This document shows positions 8,549 to 16,503 of a DNA stretch of 64,000 bases, piece by piece. The stretch spans positions 62,001 through 126,000 of the forward strand of contig JAWKYB010000002.1 of the NCBI GenBank assembly GCA_041396705.1, read 5' to 3'. A program made the position numbers and the translations under genes. The first letter of the stretch is position 1; every line of letters begins with the position of its first letter. The notes below the pieces were generated by a model, which saw only the letters and a list, made by a program, of their open reading frames with translations, did no database searches and was not told where the DNA came from. This DNA is from Alphaproteobacteria bacterium (lineage in GTDB: Bacteria > Pseudomonadota > Alphaproteobacteria > CALKHQ01).

Positions 8549-9331
8549 TCAGAGGTCGGCTGCACCGTCATCGTCCGGCCCGTCCGCCTGCGCCGCGTCC
8601 GCACGCGGTGCCCCGCCCAACAGCGCCCGCGCCTCGCACTCCAGCGCGGCCAGGTGCTGCGCCAGCTCGGCGTCGGTCATTTCCGCCAGCGGCTTGGCAT
8701 CCGCCGGCCGCCGTTCGGCCAGCAGGCCGTTGATACGGGCGATGGCGACCGTGGCCGAGATCGCTGCCGCGGCCGAGCCCTTGCGATAGGCCAGACGCCG
8801 GTCGGCATCCAGCATCCGGGTCAGGGCCGCGCGCCGCGCGGCGGCGTCGTCCTGCGCGGCGATCGCCGCACCGGCGCAGGCCGTCTCGGCATCCGCGCCG
8901 CCACCCTCGCCGGCAGCGCCGGCCGCCTCGCCCGCCTCCAGGCCGGCCACACCGTCAATCCGCGCGTCAGCGTCCGTGCCAGTCGCCTTGACGCCTCCCG
9001 CGCCACCGGCCTTGCGGATCGCCTTGCCGGCCGGCGCAACAAGGGCCGCGCCAGACGCCTCGGCATCGTCCGCGTCGACTGCCCCGACGCCCGCCTCGCC
9101 GGCCGCCACGCCGACGCCCGGGTCAGACGCCGCATCGCCCGGCTGCGCGACCGCCACGCCGGCGCGCAGCAGCGCGATCAGCCCCAGCATGCGCGGGTTC
9201 GCCAGGTTGGCCGCCGTCCGCCGCCGCGCCTGTTCCGGCCGGTAGCCCGCGGCCACTGCCGCCGCGGCCGGCGTCGCGCCCTTCGCCAGCGCCGCGGCGA
9301 ACAGATGCTGCTTGTCGCTCAGAGCGGCCAT
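8549..9331 (-). CDS. Phage terminase small subunit with low-complexity insertion
   Basis: DNA-recognition subunit of the packaging terminase. Residues 1-60 show the family pattern: LSDKQHLFAAALAKG, then AAAVAAGY and LANPRMLGLI. The middle (about 60-165) is an Ala/Gly/Asp-rich low-complexity stretch that is unusually long for the family, and the C-terminus (about 165-260) returns to a helical domain. It precedes the large subunit gene in the same direction with a gap of about 60 bases. Total length 260 residues. Confidence 0.75.
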   Translation of the reverse strand: MAALSDKQHLFAAALAKGATPAAAAVAAGYRPEQARRRTAANLANPRMLGLIALLRAGVAVAQPGDAASDPGVGVAAGEAGVGAVDADDAEASGAALVAPAGKAIRKAGGAGGVKATGTDADARIDGVAGLEAGEAAGAAGEGGGADAETACAGAAIAAQDDAAARRAALTRMLDADRRLAYRKGSAAAAISATVAIARINGLLAERRPADAKPLAEMTDAELAQHLAALECEARALLGGAPRADAAQADGPDDDGAADL

Positions 9332-9398
9332 GGCGGTTCCGTCGGCATGCGGGATTGCGAACTGGCGATCGAAGGCCGCCCGCCGGCCCGCCGAAACC

Positions 9399-9519
9399 AG
9401 GCCACGTCAGGCCAGGCTAAGCCAGGTCAGGCCACGTCAGGCTAGGCCAGGTCAGGCCAGGTCAGGCCAGGTCAGGCTCGGCTAGGCCAGGTCAGGCTAG
9501 GCCAGGTCAGGCCAGGCCG
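9399..9519. repeat. Degenerate tandem repeat of AGGCC/AGGTC units
   Basis: About 120 bases composed almost entirely of 5-base units AGGCC, AGGTC, AGGCT and ACGTC in varying order, upstream of the small terminase gene. No coding potential fits the phage genes. It looks like a slippage-generated microsatellite. Confidence 0.8.
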
Positions 9520-9580
9520 GCTGTCCGGGAGGCTCGAGCCTTCACGCCGCCGCGGCCAGGGCTCTCCAAGGCAGCAAAAA

Positions 9581-9670
9581 CCAAGAGCCCAAGAGCCCAA
9601 GAGCCCAAGAGCCCAAGAGCCCAAGAGCCCAAGAGCCCAAGAGCCCAAGAGCCCAAGAGCCCAAGAGCCC
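9581..9670. repeat. Perfect 9-bp tandem repeat, about 10 copies
   Basis: The unit CCAAGAGCC is repeated essentially perfectly for 90 bases. The period is a multiple of three, so any frame through it stays open (one reads as LGSWALGLL repeats), which explains the spurious small frames here. With 9399-9519 it makes up most of the 480-base gap between the small terminase and the next gene; I see no other feature in that gap. Confidence 0.9.
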
Positions 9671-9813
9671 GCATGGAGAGCGGGGCGGCCGACAAGGCGC
9701 AGCGTCGCGGCGGCGCATGTCCGATCCTGGCAAACTCTACCGGATCAAGGCGCGGCTGTCAAGAACAAAAAGCGAACTCACAGCCCATCCCCGACGCCCG
9801 GTCGGCAGCGGGC

Positions 9814-10314
9814 CTACAGCCCGTAGTGGTCCGCCAGCACGCCGAGCCCGCGCCGCAGGATCTCCAGCCGGGTCTTGTCGCCGACCGCCTGGCCCAGGCA
9901 GCAGGCGTCGATCACCTCGCTTGACGCGATCGGCCCGACGGCGCGGATCGCGGCCTGCCAGGCGCGATAGGCGTCGATCCGGCCCGGCGCCGGCTCGGCG
10001 GCGGCGCCGAAACGGCGGCCGCCGCGCACCGCGCTGTCATAGGCCCGGGTCACCCGCGGCTCCAGCCCGGCCCGCGTCCAGGTCTCGCGCAGCCGGCAGC
10101 CGGCGTCGTAGCGCCGGGCGTTCTCCGCCGGCGTGCCCGGCGCCAGTTCGCCGCGGGCGTGATAGCGGTCCAGCGCGAACGGCGTGCGCACCTGGTGCGC
10201 GACGACGCCGGCCTGCTCGGTCGGCACCGCAATCACCGCATCGTGGCGCATCCGCTCCGGCGTCGGGCAGACGCTGGTCAGCATGGCAACGGTCTTGCGC
10301 CGGGCTCGCGGCAT
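9814..10314 (-). CDS. Prophage-associated protein of unknown function
   Basis: 166-residue protein with LDRYHARGELAPGTPAENAR near residues 48-67, then a RRYDAGCRLRETW-like helix and a C-terminal IDACCLGQAV...RRGLGVLADHYGL. This pattern recurs in alphaproteobacterial proteins near prophages, but I cannot name a function. A CAGGAG site stands before the ATG at 10314; the open frame runs much further upstream, without such a site. It lies between the small early gene and the terminase genes. Confidence 0.7.
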   Translation of the reverse strand: MPRARRKTVAMLTSVCPTPERMRHDAVIAVPTEQAGVVAHQVRTPFALDRYHARGELAPGTPAENARRYDAGCRLRETWTRAGLEPRVTRAYDSAVRGGRRFGAAAEPAPGRIDAYRAWQAAIRAVGPIASSEVIDACCLGQAVGDKTRLEILRRGLGVLADHYGL

Positions 10315-10502
10315 GGCTGGCTCCTGTGATGCGAGAATTCGGGATCGGAACGGCGCTGCGCGTCGGGCGCCGCCTCGGCGACGGCTTCCGGCGCGTCCGC
10401 ATAGCGGCGCCCGGCGTATAGCCGCGCCCACCGGCGCGGGTCGTCTCCGGCGATCGGCGCCGACTGGGGCACGTGGATCCCGCAGGCATTGCGTCTCCGC
10501 AT
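10278..10502 (-). CDS. Possible small early prophage protein
   Basis: 74-residue frame beginning MRRRNACGIHVPQSAP and containing DPRRWARLYAGRRYADAPE, which reads like real protein rather than an antisense shadow. GGGGG lies 7 bases before the ATG. It overlaps the start of the next gene by 37 bases and is the first frame downstream (leftward) of the LexA-type box at 10552-10566. No family recognised; could be spurious. Confidence 0.4.
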   Translation of the reverse strand: MRRRNACGIHVPQSAPIAGDDPRRWARLYAGRRYADAPEAVAEAAPDAQRRSDPEFSHHRSQPCREPGARPLPC

Positions 10503-10551
10503 CGGCAACCCCCATCCGAAGCGCCTCGGCCTGTGCCGGGCGATTGCAAGA

Positions 10552-10566
10552 GTTCTTCTTTTGTTC
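10552..10566. promoter_or_regulatory. LexA (SOS) box, alphaproteobacterial type
   Basis: GTTC-TTCTTTT-GTTC matches GTTC-N7-GTTC, the direct-repeat operator bound by LexA in alphaproteobacteria. It sits in a short AT-rich island between the leftward early prophage genes (first start 50 bases away) and the rightward repressor gene. The sequence match is exact; LexA control of prophage early genes is an inference. Confidence 0.6.
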
Positions 10567-10692
10567 TATTCTGGCAGCGCCGCCGGCCCGGCGGGAACCG
10601 CAGCCGTCGGACTTGCCGGGAGACCGGCGGCGCGACCTGCGGACGCAACCGACGGTAGCGCAACCATAGCCGTTCGGGCCTTGCCTTGTCAA

Positions 10693-10705
10693 TGCGATTT
10701 TCGCA
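10693..10705. promoter_or_regulatory. Palindromic operator candidate at repressor start
   Basis: TGCGA-TTT-TCGCA, a perfect inverted repeat with 5-bp arms, ends 10 bases before the repressor ATG (10716). Autorepression by the C1-like protein is a natural reading but is inferred. Confidence 0.4.
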
Positions 10706-10715
10706 ATATCGATGC

Positions 10716-11453
10716 ATGAGCACGGTCGATCCGGAGTCGCCGCCCGGCCCCGCCGACGGGCCCGCAGCCGCATCGGCAGCGTCCGACCCGGATGGCTGGT
10801 CGGCCTGGATGCGGCGCGGACTGGCGCGCCCCGGCCGCACCCAGCGCGGACTGGCGCTGGCGCTCGGCGTCGATGCCTCGGCGGTGTCGCGGCTGCTGCA
10901 CGGCCAGCGCCGGTTGCGGGCGCACGAGATCGCGGTGGCGGCCCGCTATCTCGGCCTCGACCCGGTCGGTGCGCTGGCTGCCCCGCCGCCAGCCGACGCG
11001 CCGGCCGCACCGGCGCCGGGCTGGCTGCCGCTGCTCGGGGTCACCGCCGGCAGCGCGCCCGCCGTCGACCCCGACCTGTTCCTGCTCAACGAGGCTGCCC
11101 CGGTCGACCGGGTGCGCCGGCCCGACGGGCTGATCGCCCGCCCGCGCGCCTTCGCGCTGCAGGTGATCGGCGGCTCGATGGCGCCGCGCTACGAGCCCGG
11201 CGACCTGGTCGCGGTCGATCCCGACCAGCGCGCGGAGATCGGCAGCGACGTGGTCGTGGTGCTGGCCGATGCGGCTGCTGATGGCGCCGGGGAAGGTAGG
11301 CGCCGGCTGCTGCTGAAGCGGCTGGTCCGCCGCGGCCGCGCCACGGTGGTGCTCGCCCAGTTCAGCCCGGCCCGCGACGACATCCGCCTGCCGGCCGAGT
11401 CCGTCGCTGCGCTGTGGCCGGTGCTGCCGCTCCGGGCCGTGCTCGGGCTCTGA
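10716..11453 (+). CDS. C1/LexA-like prophage repressor (XRE HTH plus S24 peptidase-like domain)
   Basis: Transcriptional repressor of 245 residues. Residues about 30-75 form a helix-turn-helix (TQRGLALALGVDASAVSRLL). The C-terminal half has the S24 serine motif VIGGSMAPRYEPGD and the lysine motif LLLKRLV, the dyad for RecA-stimulated self-cleavage in LexA/C1 proteins. No ribosome site is visible; ATG 10692 and TTG 10686 are alternative starts, and leaderless translation is possible. Divergent from the remaining prophage genes, the classic lysogeny-switch layout. Confidence 0.8.
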   Translation: MSTVDPESPPGPADGPAAASAASDPDGWSAWMRRGLARPGRTQRGLALALGVDASAVSRLLHGQRRLRAHEIAVAARYLGLDPVGALAAPPPADAPAAPAPGWLPLLGVTAGSAPAVDPDLFLLNEAAPVDRVRRPDGLIARPRAFALQVIGGSMAPRYEPGDLVAVDPDQRAEIGSDVVVVLADAAADGAGEGRRRLLLKRLVRRGRATVVLAQFSPARDDIRLPAESVAALWPVLPLRAVLGL

Positions 11454-11513
11454 CGCGCGGCCGGGCCGGCCGGTACCGGCCGCGCCATTGCCGGCGGCGG
11501 CGGCGAGGGGCTA

Positions 11514-13616
11514 TTGCTGCCCGTCATGGCCATGCGCTCCAGCGACATCGCCGCGAGTCCCGGCCGGCCGGCCGGCCGCGCCGTCATACGCCATGCCGCC
11601 GCCGCCGCGCCCTGTGCCCTGCTGGCGCTGCTGGCGGTCTATGCCGCGATCCGGCTGGCGATCGCGCCGGCGCCGACGCCGCTCGACCTGCCGTTCTGGG
11701 CGCTCGCGCCCGGCCTCGCCGCCGCCGCGCTGGCCCGCCCGGCCGCGCTGCGCCCGCTGGCTCGCGGGCTGTGGCTCGGCGGCGTGCTGTCGCCGCCGCT
11801 GGTCGCCGCCGCCCTGCTCGTCGCCGTCTGGGGCCTCGGCCTCGACCTGCCGCGGACCCTGGCCTGGGGCCACGCCCTCGCGCTGGCCGGCCTCGGCGCC
11901 GGCGCCGCCCGGCTCGCCCTGGCCGGCACCCGGCCGGCGTCCGCGGCGGCCGCGCACCGCTTCGGCCTCGGCACCGCCGCCGCCGTCCTCGTCTTCGCGG
12001 CGCTGATCGCCGTCGCCTATCTCGAACCGTCGAACCGGCTCAGCGTGCACGGCGTCTTCCACGGCAACCACATCGGCCAGATCGCCGCCGGGCTGGTGCC
12101 GCCGGACAACCCGGCCTTCGCCGGCCGCCCGGCGCTGAACTACTGGGCCTACCACCTGCTCTATGCCTTCCTGGCCGAGGCGTCGGGCCGGCCCTACACC
12201 ACCGTCAGCGCCTTCTGCCAGGTGGTCTGCTTCGCGCTGTTCGTCGCCGGCATGCGCCTCTCCGTCGCCGCCTTCGTCGAGCGCCAGCGGACCGCGGCGA
12301 CCCTGCTCGCCGGCTTCGGCCTCAACCTCCTCGGCCCGGTCACGCTGGCGCTCGCCGCCGCGGGCCACCTCGGCGACGGCGCCTGGTGGACGCTCGGCAA
12401 CGTGCTCGGCGGGCTCGGCGGGCCGCTGCTGTCGCCGCAGGTCCACGCCGGCATCTTCGTCAAGTTCCTGTCGTTCAACGGCTTCGTCTTCGGGCTCGCC
12501 GGCTATGCCGCCCTGCTCGCCTTCGCCGCCCGCGGCCAGCCCGGCCGCGCCGCCGCGGCCCTGCTCGCCATGGTCCTGCTGCACCCGCAGACCGCGCTGT
12601 TCGCGGCCGCCACCGTCGGCGCCGGCTGGCTGTGGCGCCTGCTCGCCTGGGACCCGCGTGCCGGCAGCCTCGGCGCCGCCGTCCGCGCCATGCCGGTCCG
12701 CCGGACCGTGACGGTCGTCGCCGCCTTGGTGCTGCCGTTCGTCGCCGCCCTGCCCTACATCCTCAGCTTCGCCGGGTCCGGCGCCGAGGCCGGCATCGTC
12801 GCGATCGCGCCCAACGCCTTCTCCGCCGTCAACTTCCCGCTGCTCTACCTCGTGCCGCTGCCGTTGGCGCTGATCGGCTTCGTGCGCGGCTGGCGCCGGC
12901 CGACCCAGGCGCTGCGCTTCCTGCAGGCCGGCTTCGTTGTGGCGCTGCTGCTGGCGCTGCTGGTGGCGATGCCATGGAACGCCCAGTACAAGTATCTCTA
13001 CCTCGCCTGCCCGTTCGTCTGGCTACTGGCGATCCATGGCCTGCGCGGTCTGTTGCCGCCGCGCTGGTCGGACCGCGCCGTCGCGCTGTGTGCTGCCGCC
13101 ACCCTGGCGACCATGGCCGCCATCGGTCTGGCCTGGGCGGCGCTGCCGTCCTGGTTCGCCGGCCGCGCCGCGACCGCGGCCGACGACCGGCTGGTCTTCG
13201 TCCAGGCCCAGGCCCAGTCCGCCGCGCTGGCCGTCGGCCGTGCGACGCTGCCGACGGACACGGTGGTGGTCGAGGACGCCGGCTACTGCGAGAACAGCTA
13301 TGTCGGCGCCGTCGCCGGGCTGCGCAGCTATTTCGTGCCCTGCTACGTCTTCACCGCGTTCTATGCCGACAGGCCCGCGCGCGAGCAGCGGATCGCCGCC
13401 ATCTTCGCCGACCCGCCGCGGCTCGACCTGCTCGCCGCGGTGGCGGCGGAGCTCCACGCCCCGGTCGCGCTGCTGGTCGCCCGCGACCAGCTCGGCGACC
13501 GCTTCGCCGCGGTGCGCGATGCCGCCCTTGCCGGCCCCGACCTGATGCCGGTCTACGAATCCGATGACGCGGCGCTGTTCCGCCTGCTTCCCGCGGACGC
13601 CGACACCCGGCCCTGA
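11514..13616 (+). CDS. Large multi-pass membrane protein, GT-C-like
   Basis: About 700 residues with some 14 hydrophobic segments. After the first four membrane spans comes HGVFHGNHIGQIAAGL and PALNYWAYHLLYAF, a loop pattern resembling integral-membrane glycosyltransferases that use lipid-linked sugars. The C-terminal 150 residues are periplasmic-like with VVVEDAGYCENSY and CYVFTAFYADRPAREQR. GAGGGG stands 4 bases before TTG 11514; ATG 11526 is the alternative. The 3' end overlaps the convergent gene by 64 bases. A glycan role fits the neighbouring polysaccharide genes but is not shown. Confidence 0.7.
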   Translation: MLPVMAMRSSDIAASPGRPAGRAVIRHAAAAAPCALLALLAVYAAIRLAIAPAPTPLDLPFWALAPGLAAAALARPAALRPLARGLWLGGVLSPPLVAAALLVAVWGLGLDLPRTLAWGHALALAGLGAGAARLALAGTRPASAAAAHRFGLGTAAAVLVFAALIAVAYLEPSNRLSVHGVFHGNHIGQIAAGLVPPDNPAFAGRPALNYWAYHLLYAFLAEASGRPYTTVSAFCQVVCFALFVAGMRLSVAAFVERQRTAATLLAGFGLNLLGPVTLALAAAGHLGDGAWWTLGNVLGGLGGPLLSPQVHAGIFVKFLSFNGFVFGLAGYAALLAFAARGQPGRAAAALLAMVLLHPQTALFAAATVGAGWLWRLLAWDPRAGSLGAAVRAMPVRRTVTVVAALVLPFVAALPYILSFAGSGAEAGIVAIAPNAFSAVNFPLLYLVPLPLALIGFVRGWRRPTQALRFLQAGFVVALLLALLVAMPWNAQYKYLYLACPFVWLLAIHGLRGLLPPRWSDRAVALCAAATLATMAAIGLAWAALPSWFAGRAATAADDRLVFVQAQAQSAALAVGRATLPTDTVVVEDAGYCENSYVGAVAGLRSYFVPCYVFTAFYADRPAREQRIAAIFADPPRLDLLAAVAAELHAPVALLVARDQLGDRFAAVRDAALAGPDLMPVYESDDAALFRLLPADADTRP

Positions 13617-14503
13617 GCCGGCCACAGCCGCGGCGCCAGCGCGCACAGCGCGGCGCCGAGGCCGGTCGCCGCCAGCGGCGCCAGCCACGCTAAGATCCCC
13701 GCCCCGTCCAGCACCAGCCCGGCCGCGACCGCCGGCAGCGCCACCAGCACCGGGCCCAGCGCGCTGCCGAACAGCGAGCCGATCGCGACCAGTGCCGCGC
13801 CGCCGGCCAACGCCGCGACCGCGACGATTCCGTCGCCGGGCACGCCGCGGATCTGGCTCGCCGACCAGGCGGCGGCGGCCAGGGCGAGCACGACCCGCGC
13901 CGGGCGCAGTCGCGGGTCGGGGTCCAGTACCGTCGCCGCGGCCAGGCCCAGTCCGCCGAGCAGTCCGGTGAACGGCATCACCGCCAGCAACGGCACCAGC
14001 AGCGTCGCCCCCGCCGCGGCCAGCCCGCCCCAGGGTCGCCATACGCCGGCCGCCGCCCACAGCGCCAGCATCGCCGCCAACGGCCAGAACACTGCCGCAG
14101 CCGTCACCAGCAGCCACAGCGCCACGCCCAGGCAGGGCAGCGCGGCCGCCAGGTCCGCCGCGGCCCAGCGCGCGCCCGCCCGCGCCGCCGGCGGTGCCGA
14201 CTGCTCCGGCAGGCCCAGCGCCAGGGCGGCGAAGCGCGCGCCGAGCGCGGCGTTGATGCGGTCGCCGCCGGCGGCGCCGCCCGCCCCGTATTCGTCGCCG
14301 CGGCGATAGAGCGCCACCTCGGACGCCGCGATCTCCAGCCGCCGTTGCTGCGCGCCGTCGCGCCACTGCGCGACGAAACCGTCGCCGGCCCGCGTCACCG
14401 TCAGCGACCGCGCCACCGCCCGCTGCCGCGCCGGGCCGGCTTCGTGCCGCCGCAGCCACAGGTGGCGCAACAGCAGGAAGCGCAGCGCCTTTTCCCGGTG
14501 CAT
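13553..14503 (-). CDS. Uncharacterised membrane protein
   Basis: 316 residues: an N-terminal soluble region (1-110) with several basic helices and a short beta-like segment (VTRAGDGFVAQWRDGAQQRRL), then about six hydrophobic segments. No family recognised. Its end overlaps the 3' end of the convergent membrane protein, and its start lies just downstream of the radical SAM gene in the same direction, so it probably belongs to that operon. Confidence 0.6.
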   Translation of the reverse strand: MHREKALRFLLLRHLWLRRHEAGPARQRAVARSLTVTRAGDGFVAQWRDGAQQRRLEIAASEVALYRRGDEYGAGGAAGGDRINAALGARFAALALGLPEQSAPPAARAGARWAAADLAAALPCLGVALWLLVTAAAVFWPLAAMLALWAAAGVWRPWGGLAAAGATLLVPLLAVMPFTGLLGGLGLAAATVLDPDPRLRPARVVLALAAAAWSASQIRGVPGDGIVAVAALAGGAALVAIGSLFGSALGPVLVALPAVAAGLVLDGAGILAWLAPLAATGLGAALCALAPRLWPAQGRVSASAGSRRNSAASSDS

Positions 14504-14516
14504 CGCCGCCGGCCGC

Positions 14517-15680
14517 TCAGCCGGCGAGCCCGTGCTCTTCGAGCACCGTCGCCGCCAGTGCGGTCATCTCCGCCGCGCTCAGCCGGGCCAGCCGCGGGCG
14601 GCCGCCGCCGAAATAGGCGAAGCGGGCCAGCATCGGCCGCAGGAAGCGGGCGGAGATCGAGATCTCCGGATAGCTGCCGTACATGCAGCCGTCGCAGGCC
14701 GCGGTCACCGGTCGCACCGCCTCGGCGACCACGCCGGCGTGGAAAAGATCAGGGAAATCAGCTTCATGAACGCCGAAGCTGCGGGTTGCCTCGAAGTCGC
14801 AGCAGGTCTTCAGCGTGCCGTTCGGCGCCACCGCGAAATACAGATTGGGCGAATCGCACAGCCCGCCGTTGCGCCGCCGCCAGCGCACCGGCTCGCCGGC
14901 GACGAAGCGGGCGATGTCGTCCAGATATTCCTGCGAATCATAGACCGGATAGCCCGCGCGCTTCATCGCCGCTACCCGGTCGAGCAGCGTGCGCACCGCG
15001 GCCACCTGCTCCGGCGCGAAGGTGACGGCGCCGTCGTCGTCGAGGGTGCGGAAGCCGCGCGGCGCCTCCGGCCGCGCCGTGTGCACCGGCACCAGCGACA
15101 CGCCCCAGCCGATCCGCGAGGCGAAATCGATCACCGGCGGGATATCGGTCAGGTTGCGCGGCATCAGCACCGTGCCGAAGAACGCGGTGCCGGTCTCGGG
15201 GAACAGTTCGTTGACCAGCGCGACGGTGTCGATCGCCCGCTGCCACGACCGCGCGAAGCCGCCGTTGATGCGGTCCTGCAGCGCCGGCCGCAGCGAATCG
15301 AGCGAGATGCTGATGTCGTGCGCGCCGGCTTCGACGCAGGCCTCGATCGCCTGCCGGCGGGCCAGCCCGTTGGTCTGCAGCCGCACGTGGATGCCCGCCT
15401 CGGCGAAGGCGCGCACGATCTCCGGCAGGTCGCGGCGGACGAACGGCTCGCCGCCGATCAGCAGCACGATGCAGACCCCGATCCGCGCCATGTTCGCCGC
15501 CATCGCCCGGATCTGGGTGATGTTCAGCTCGTCGCAGGCGCCGTCGGCATAGATGATGTTGCACTGTTCGCAGGCCAGGTTGCAGCGCGCGGTGACGTAA
15601 TACTGGACATAGAGCGGGCTCTTCTTCAGCGCGATCGACCGCGCCAGCGCCACCTTCTGCTGCAGCGAGAAATAGCTCAC
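14517..15680 (-). CDS. Radical SAM protein with SPASM-like C-terminus
   Basis: 387 residues. The CxxxCxxC motif that holds the radical SAM 4Fe-4S cluster is at Cys33, Cys37 and Cys40 (TARCNLACEQC), followed by the GGEPFVRRDL motif. C-terminal cysteines (LKTCCDFE and AACDGCMYGSYPE) suggest an auxiliary cluster. Substrate unknown; such proteins act on peptides or nucleotide sugars. Its ATG overlaps the stop of the upstream methyltransferase gene (ATGA), suggesting a shared pathway. The stretch 14740-14790 is AT-richer than its surroundings. Confidence 0.88.
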   Translation of the reverse strand: MSYFSLQQKVALARSIALKKSPLYVQYYVTARCNLACEQCNIIYADGACDELNITQIRAMAANMARIGVCIVLLIGGEPFVRRDLPEIVRAFAEAGIHVRLQTNGLARRQAIEACVEAGAHDISISLDSLRPALQDRINGGFARSWQRAIDTVALVNELFPETGTAFFGTVLMPRNLTDIPPVIDFASRIGWGVSLVPVHTARPEAPRGFRTLDDDGAVTFAPEQVAAVRTLLDRVAAMKRAGYPVYDSQEYLDDIARFVAGEPVRWRRRNGGLCDSPNLYFAVAPNGTLKTCCDFEATRSFGVHEADFPDLFHAGVVAEAVRPVTAACDGCMYGSYPEISISARFLRPMLARFAYFGGGRPRLARLSAAEMTALAATVLEEHGLAG

Positions 15681-16489
15681 CCTGCCTCCTCCGCCGCGCC
15701 GCCGACCCGCACCGCCGCCATCGCCGAGGTGCCGAGCGGCGGCGCCGCGCGGCAGGCGGTTTCCGCCCGCATCATAAGCCGCAGCGCCGCCTCGACGAAC
15801 CGGTTCGGCGCACTCACGCCCTGCCGCACCAGCCGGGCGCGGTCCGCGGCGTCGGCCGGCCGCCGGCCCAGCACCAGCCGCCGCGCCGCCAGCGCCGGCA
15901 GCATCGCCGCGCCCCAGTAGCGCAGCACCGGCACCTCCGCCGGCCCCAGCGCCTCGGCGATCGCCGCGCGCAGGCTCGCGCGGGTATAGCGCCGGTGATG
16001 GCCGATCGCCGCGTCGAAGGCACTGTACAGCCCCGGCAGCGCCGGGACGTTCACCAACAGCAGCCCGGCCGGGCGCAGATGGGCCGCCGCCGCGGCCAGC
16101 AGCGCGGCCGGCCGCTCGACATGCTCGATCACGTCGAACAGCAGCACCGCGTCATAGGCACCGAGCAGGTCGGCGCGCCGTTCGGTCGCGTCATACAGCA
16201 GCGTCCGCCCGCGCCCCGGCACACAGGCCGCCAGCGCCGCCGCATTGACGTCGGCGATATCCACCGCGCACGGCAGCGCCGCCTCCAGCTGGGCGCGCAG
16301 CACCCCGTGGCCGCCGCCGACGTCCAGCACCCGCGCCGGCCGCGCGCCCAGCCGGTCCAGCACCTGCCGCAGCACCCGGAACCGCCACTGCATCCAGAAA
16401 TGCCCAGGATCGACCGCCGCATACCAGCTGTCGTCGAACGACACCGCCCGTGCCGGCGAGAGGCGCTCGATGCCGGCTTCCTGCGCCAC
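15677..16489 (-). CDS. SAM-dependent methyltransferase
   Basis: 270-residue class I methyltransferase. The SAM-binding glycine loop RVLDVGGGHGVLRAQL is at about residues 54-69, an acidic DIADVN follows, and LLFDVIEHVERP corresponds to motif IV. The C-terminus has a hydrophobic segment. I chose GTG 16489, 14 bases after the Fic stop codon, because the open frame upstream is antisense to nothing and overlaps Fic entirely. Coupled to the radical SAM gene. Substrate unknown. Confidence 0.8.
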   Translation of the reverse strand: MAQEAGIERLSPARAVSFDDSWYAAVDPGHFWMQWRFRVLRQVLDRLGARPARVLDVGGGHGVLRAQLEAALPCAVDIADVNAAALAACVPGRGRTLLYDATERRADLLGAYDAVLLFDVIEHVERPAALLAAAAAHLRPAGLLLVNVPALPGLYSAFDAAIGHHRRYTRASLRAAIAEALGPAEVPVLRYWGAAMLPALAARRLVLGRRPADAADRARLVRQGVSAPNRFVEAALRLMMRAETACRAAPPLGTSAMAAVRVGGAAEEAG

Positions 16490-16503
16490 CGCGGACGGCC
16501 CGC

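Noticed and set aside
9581..9670. Possible CRISPR array
   Set aside because: Direct tandem repeats of 9 bases with no spacers and no cas genes; a microsatellite.
10489..10719. Small plus-strand frame running into the repressor start
   Set aside because: Overlaps the LexA box and operator region, no ribosome site, no protein-like pattern.
2711..11453. Diversity-generating retroelement, considered because a Bbp19-like gene points to BPP-1-like phages
   Set aside because: No reverse transcriptase, template/variable repeat pair or tail-fibre gene is present.
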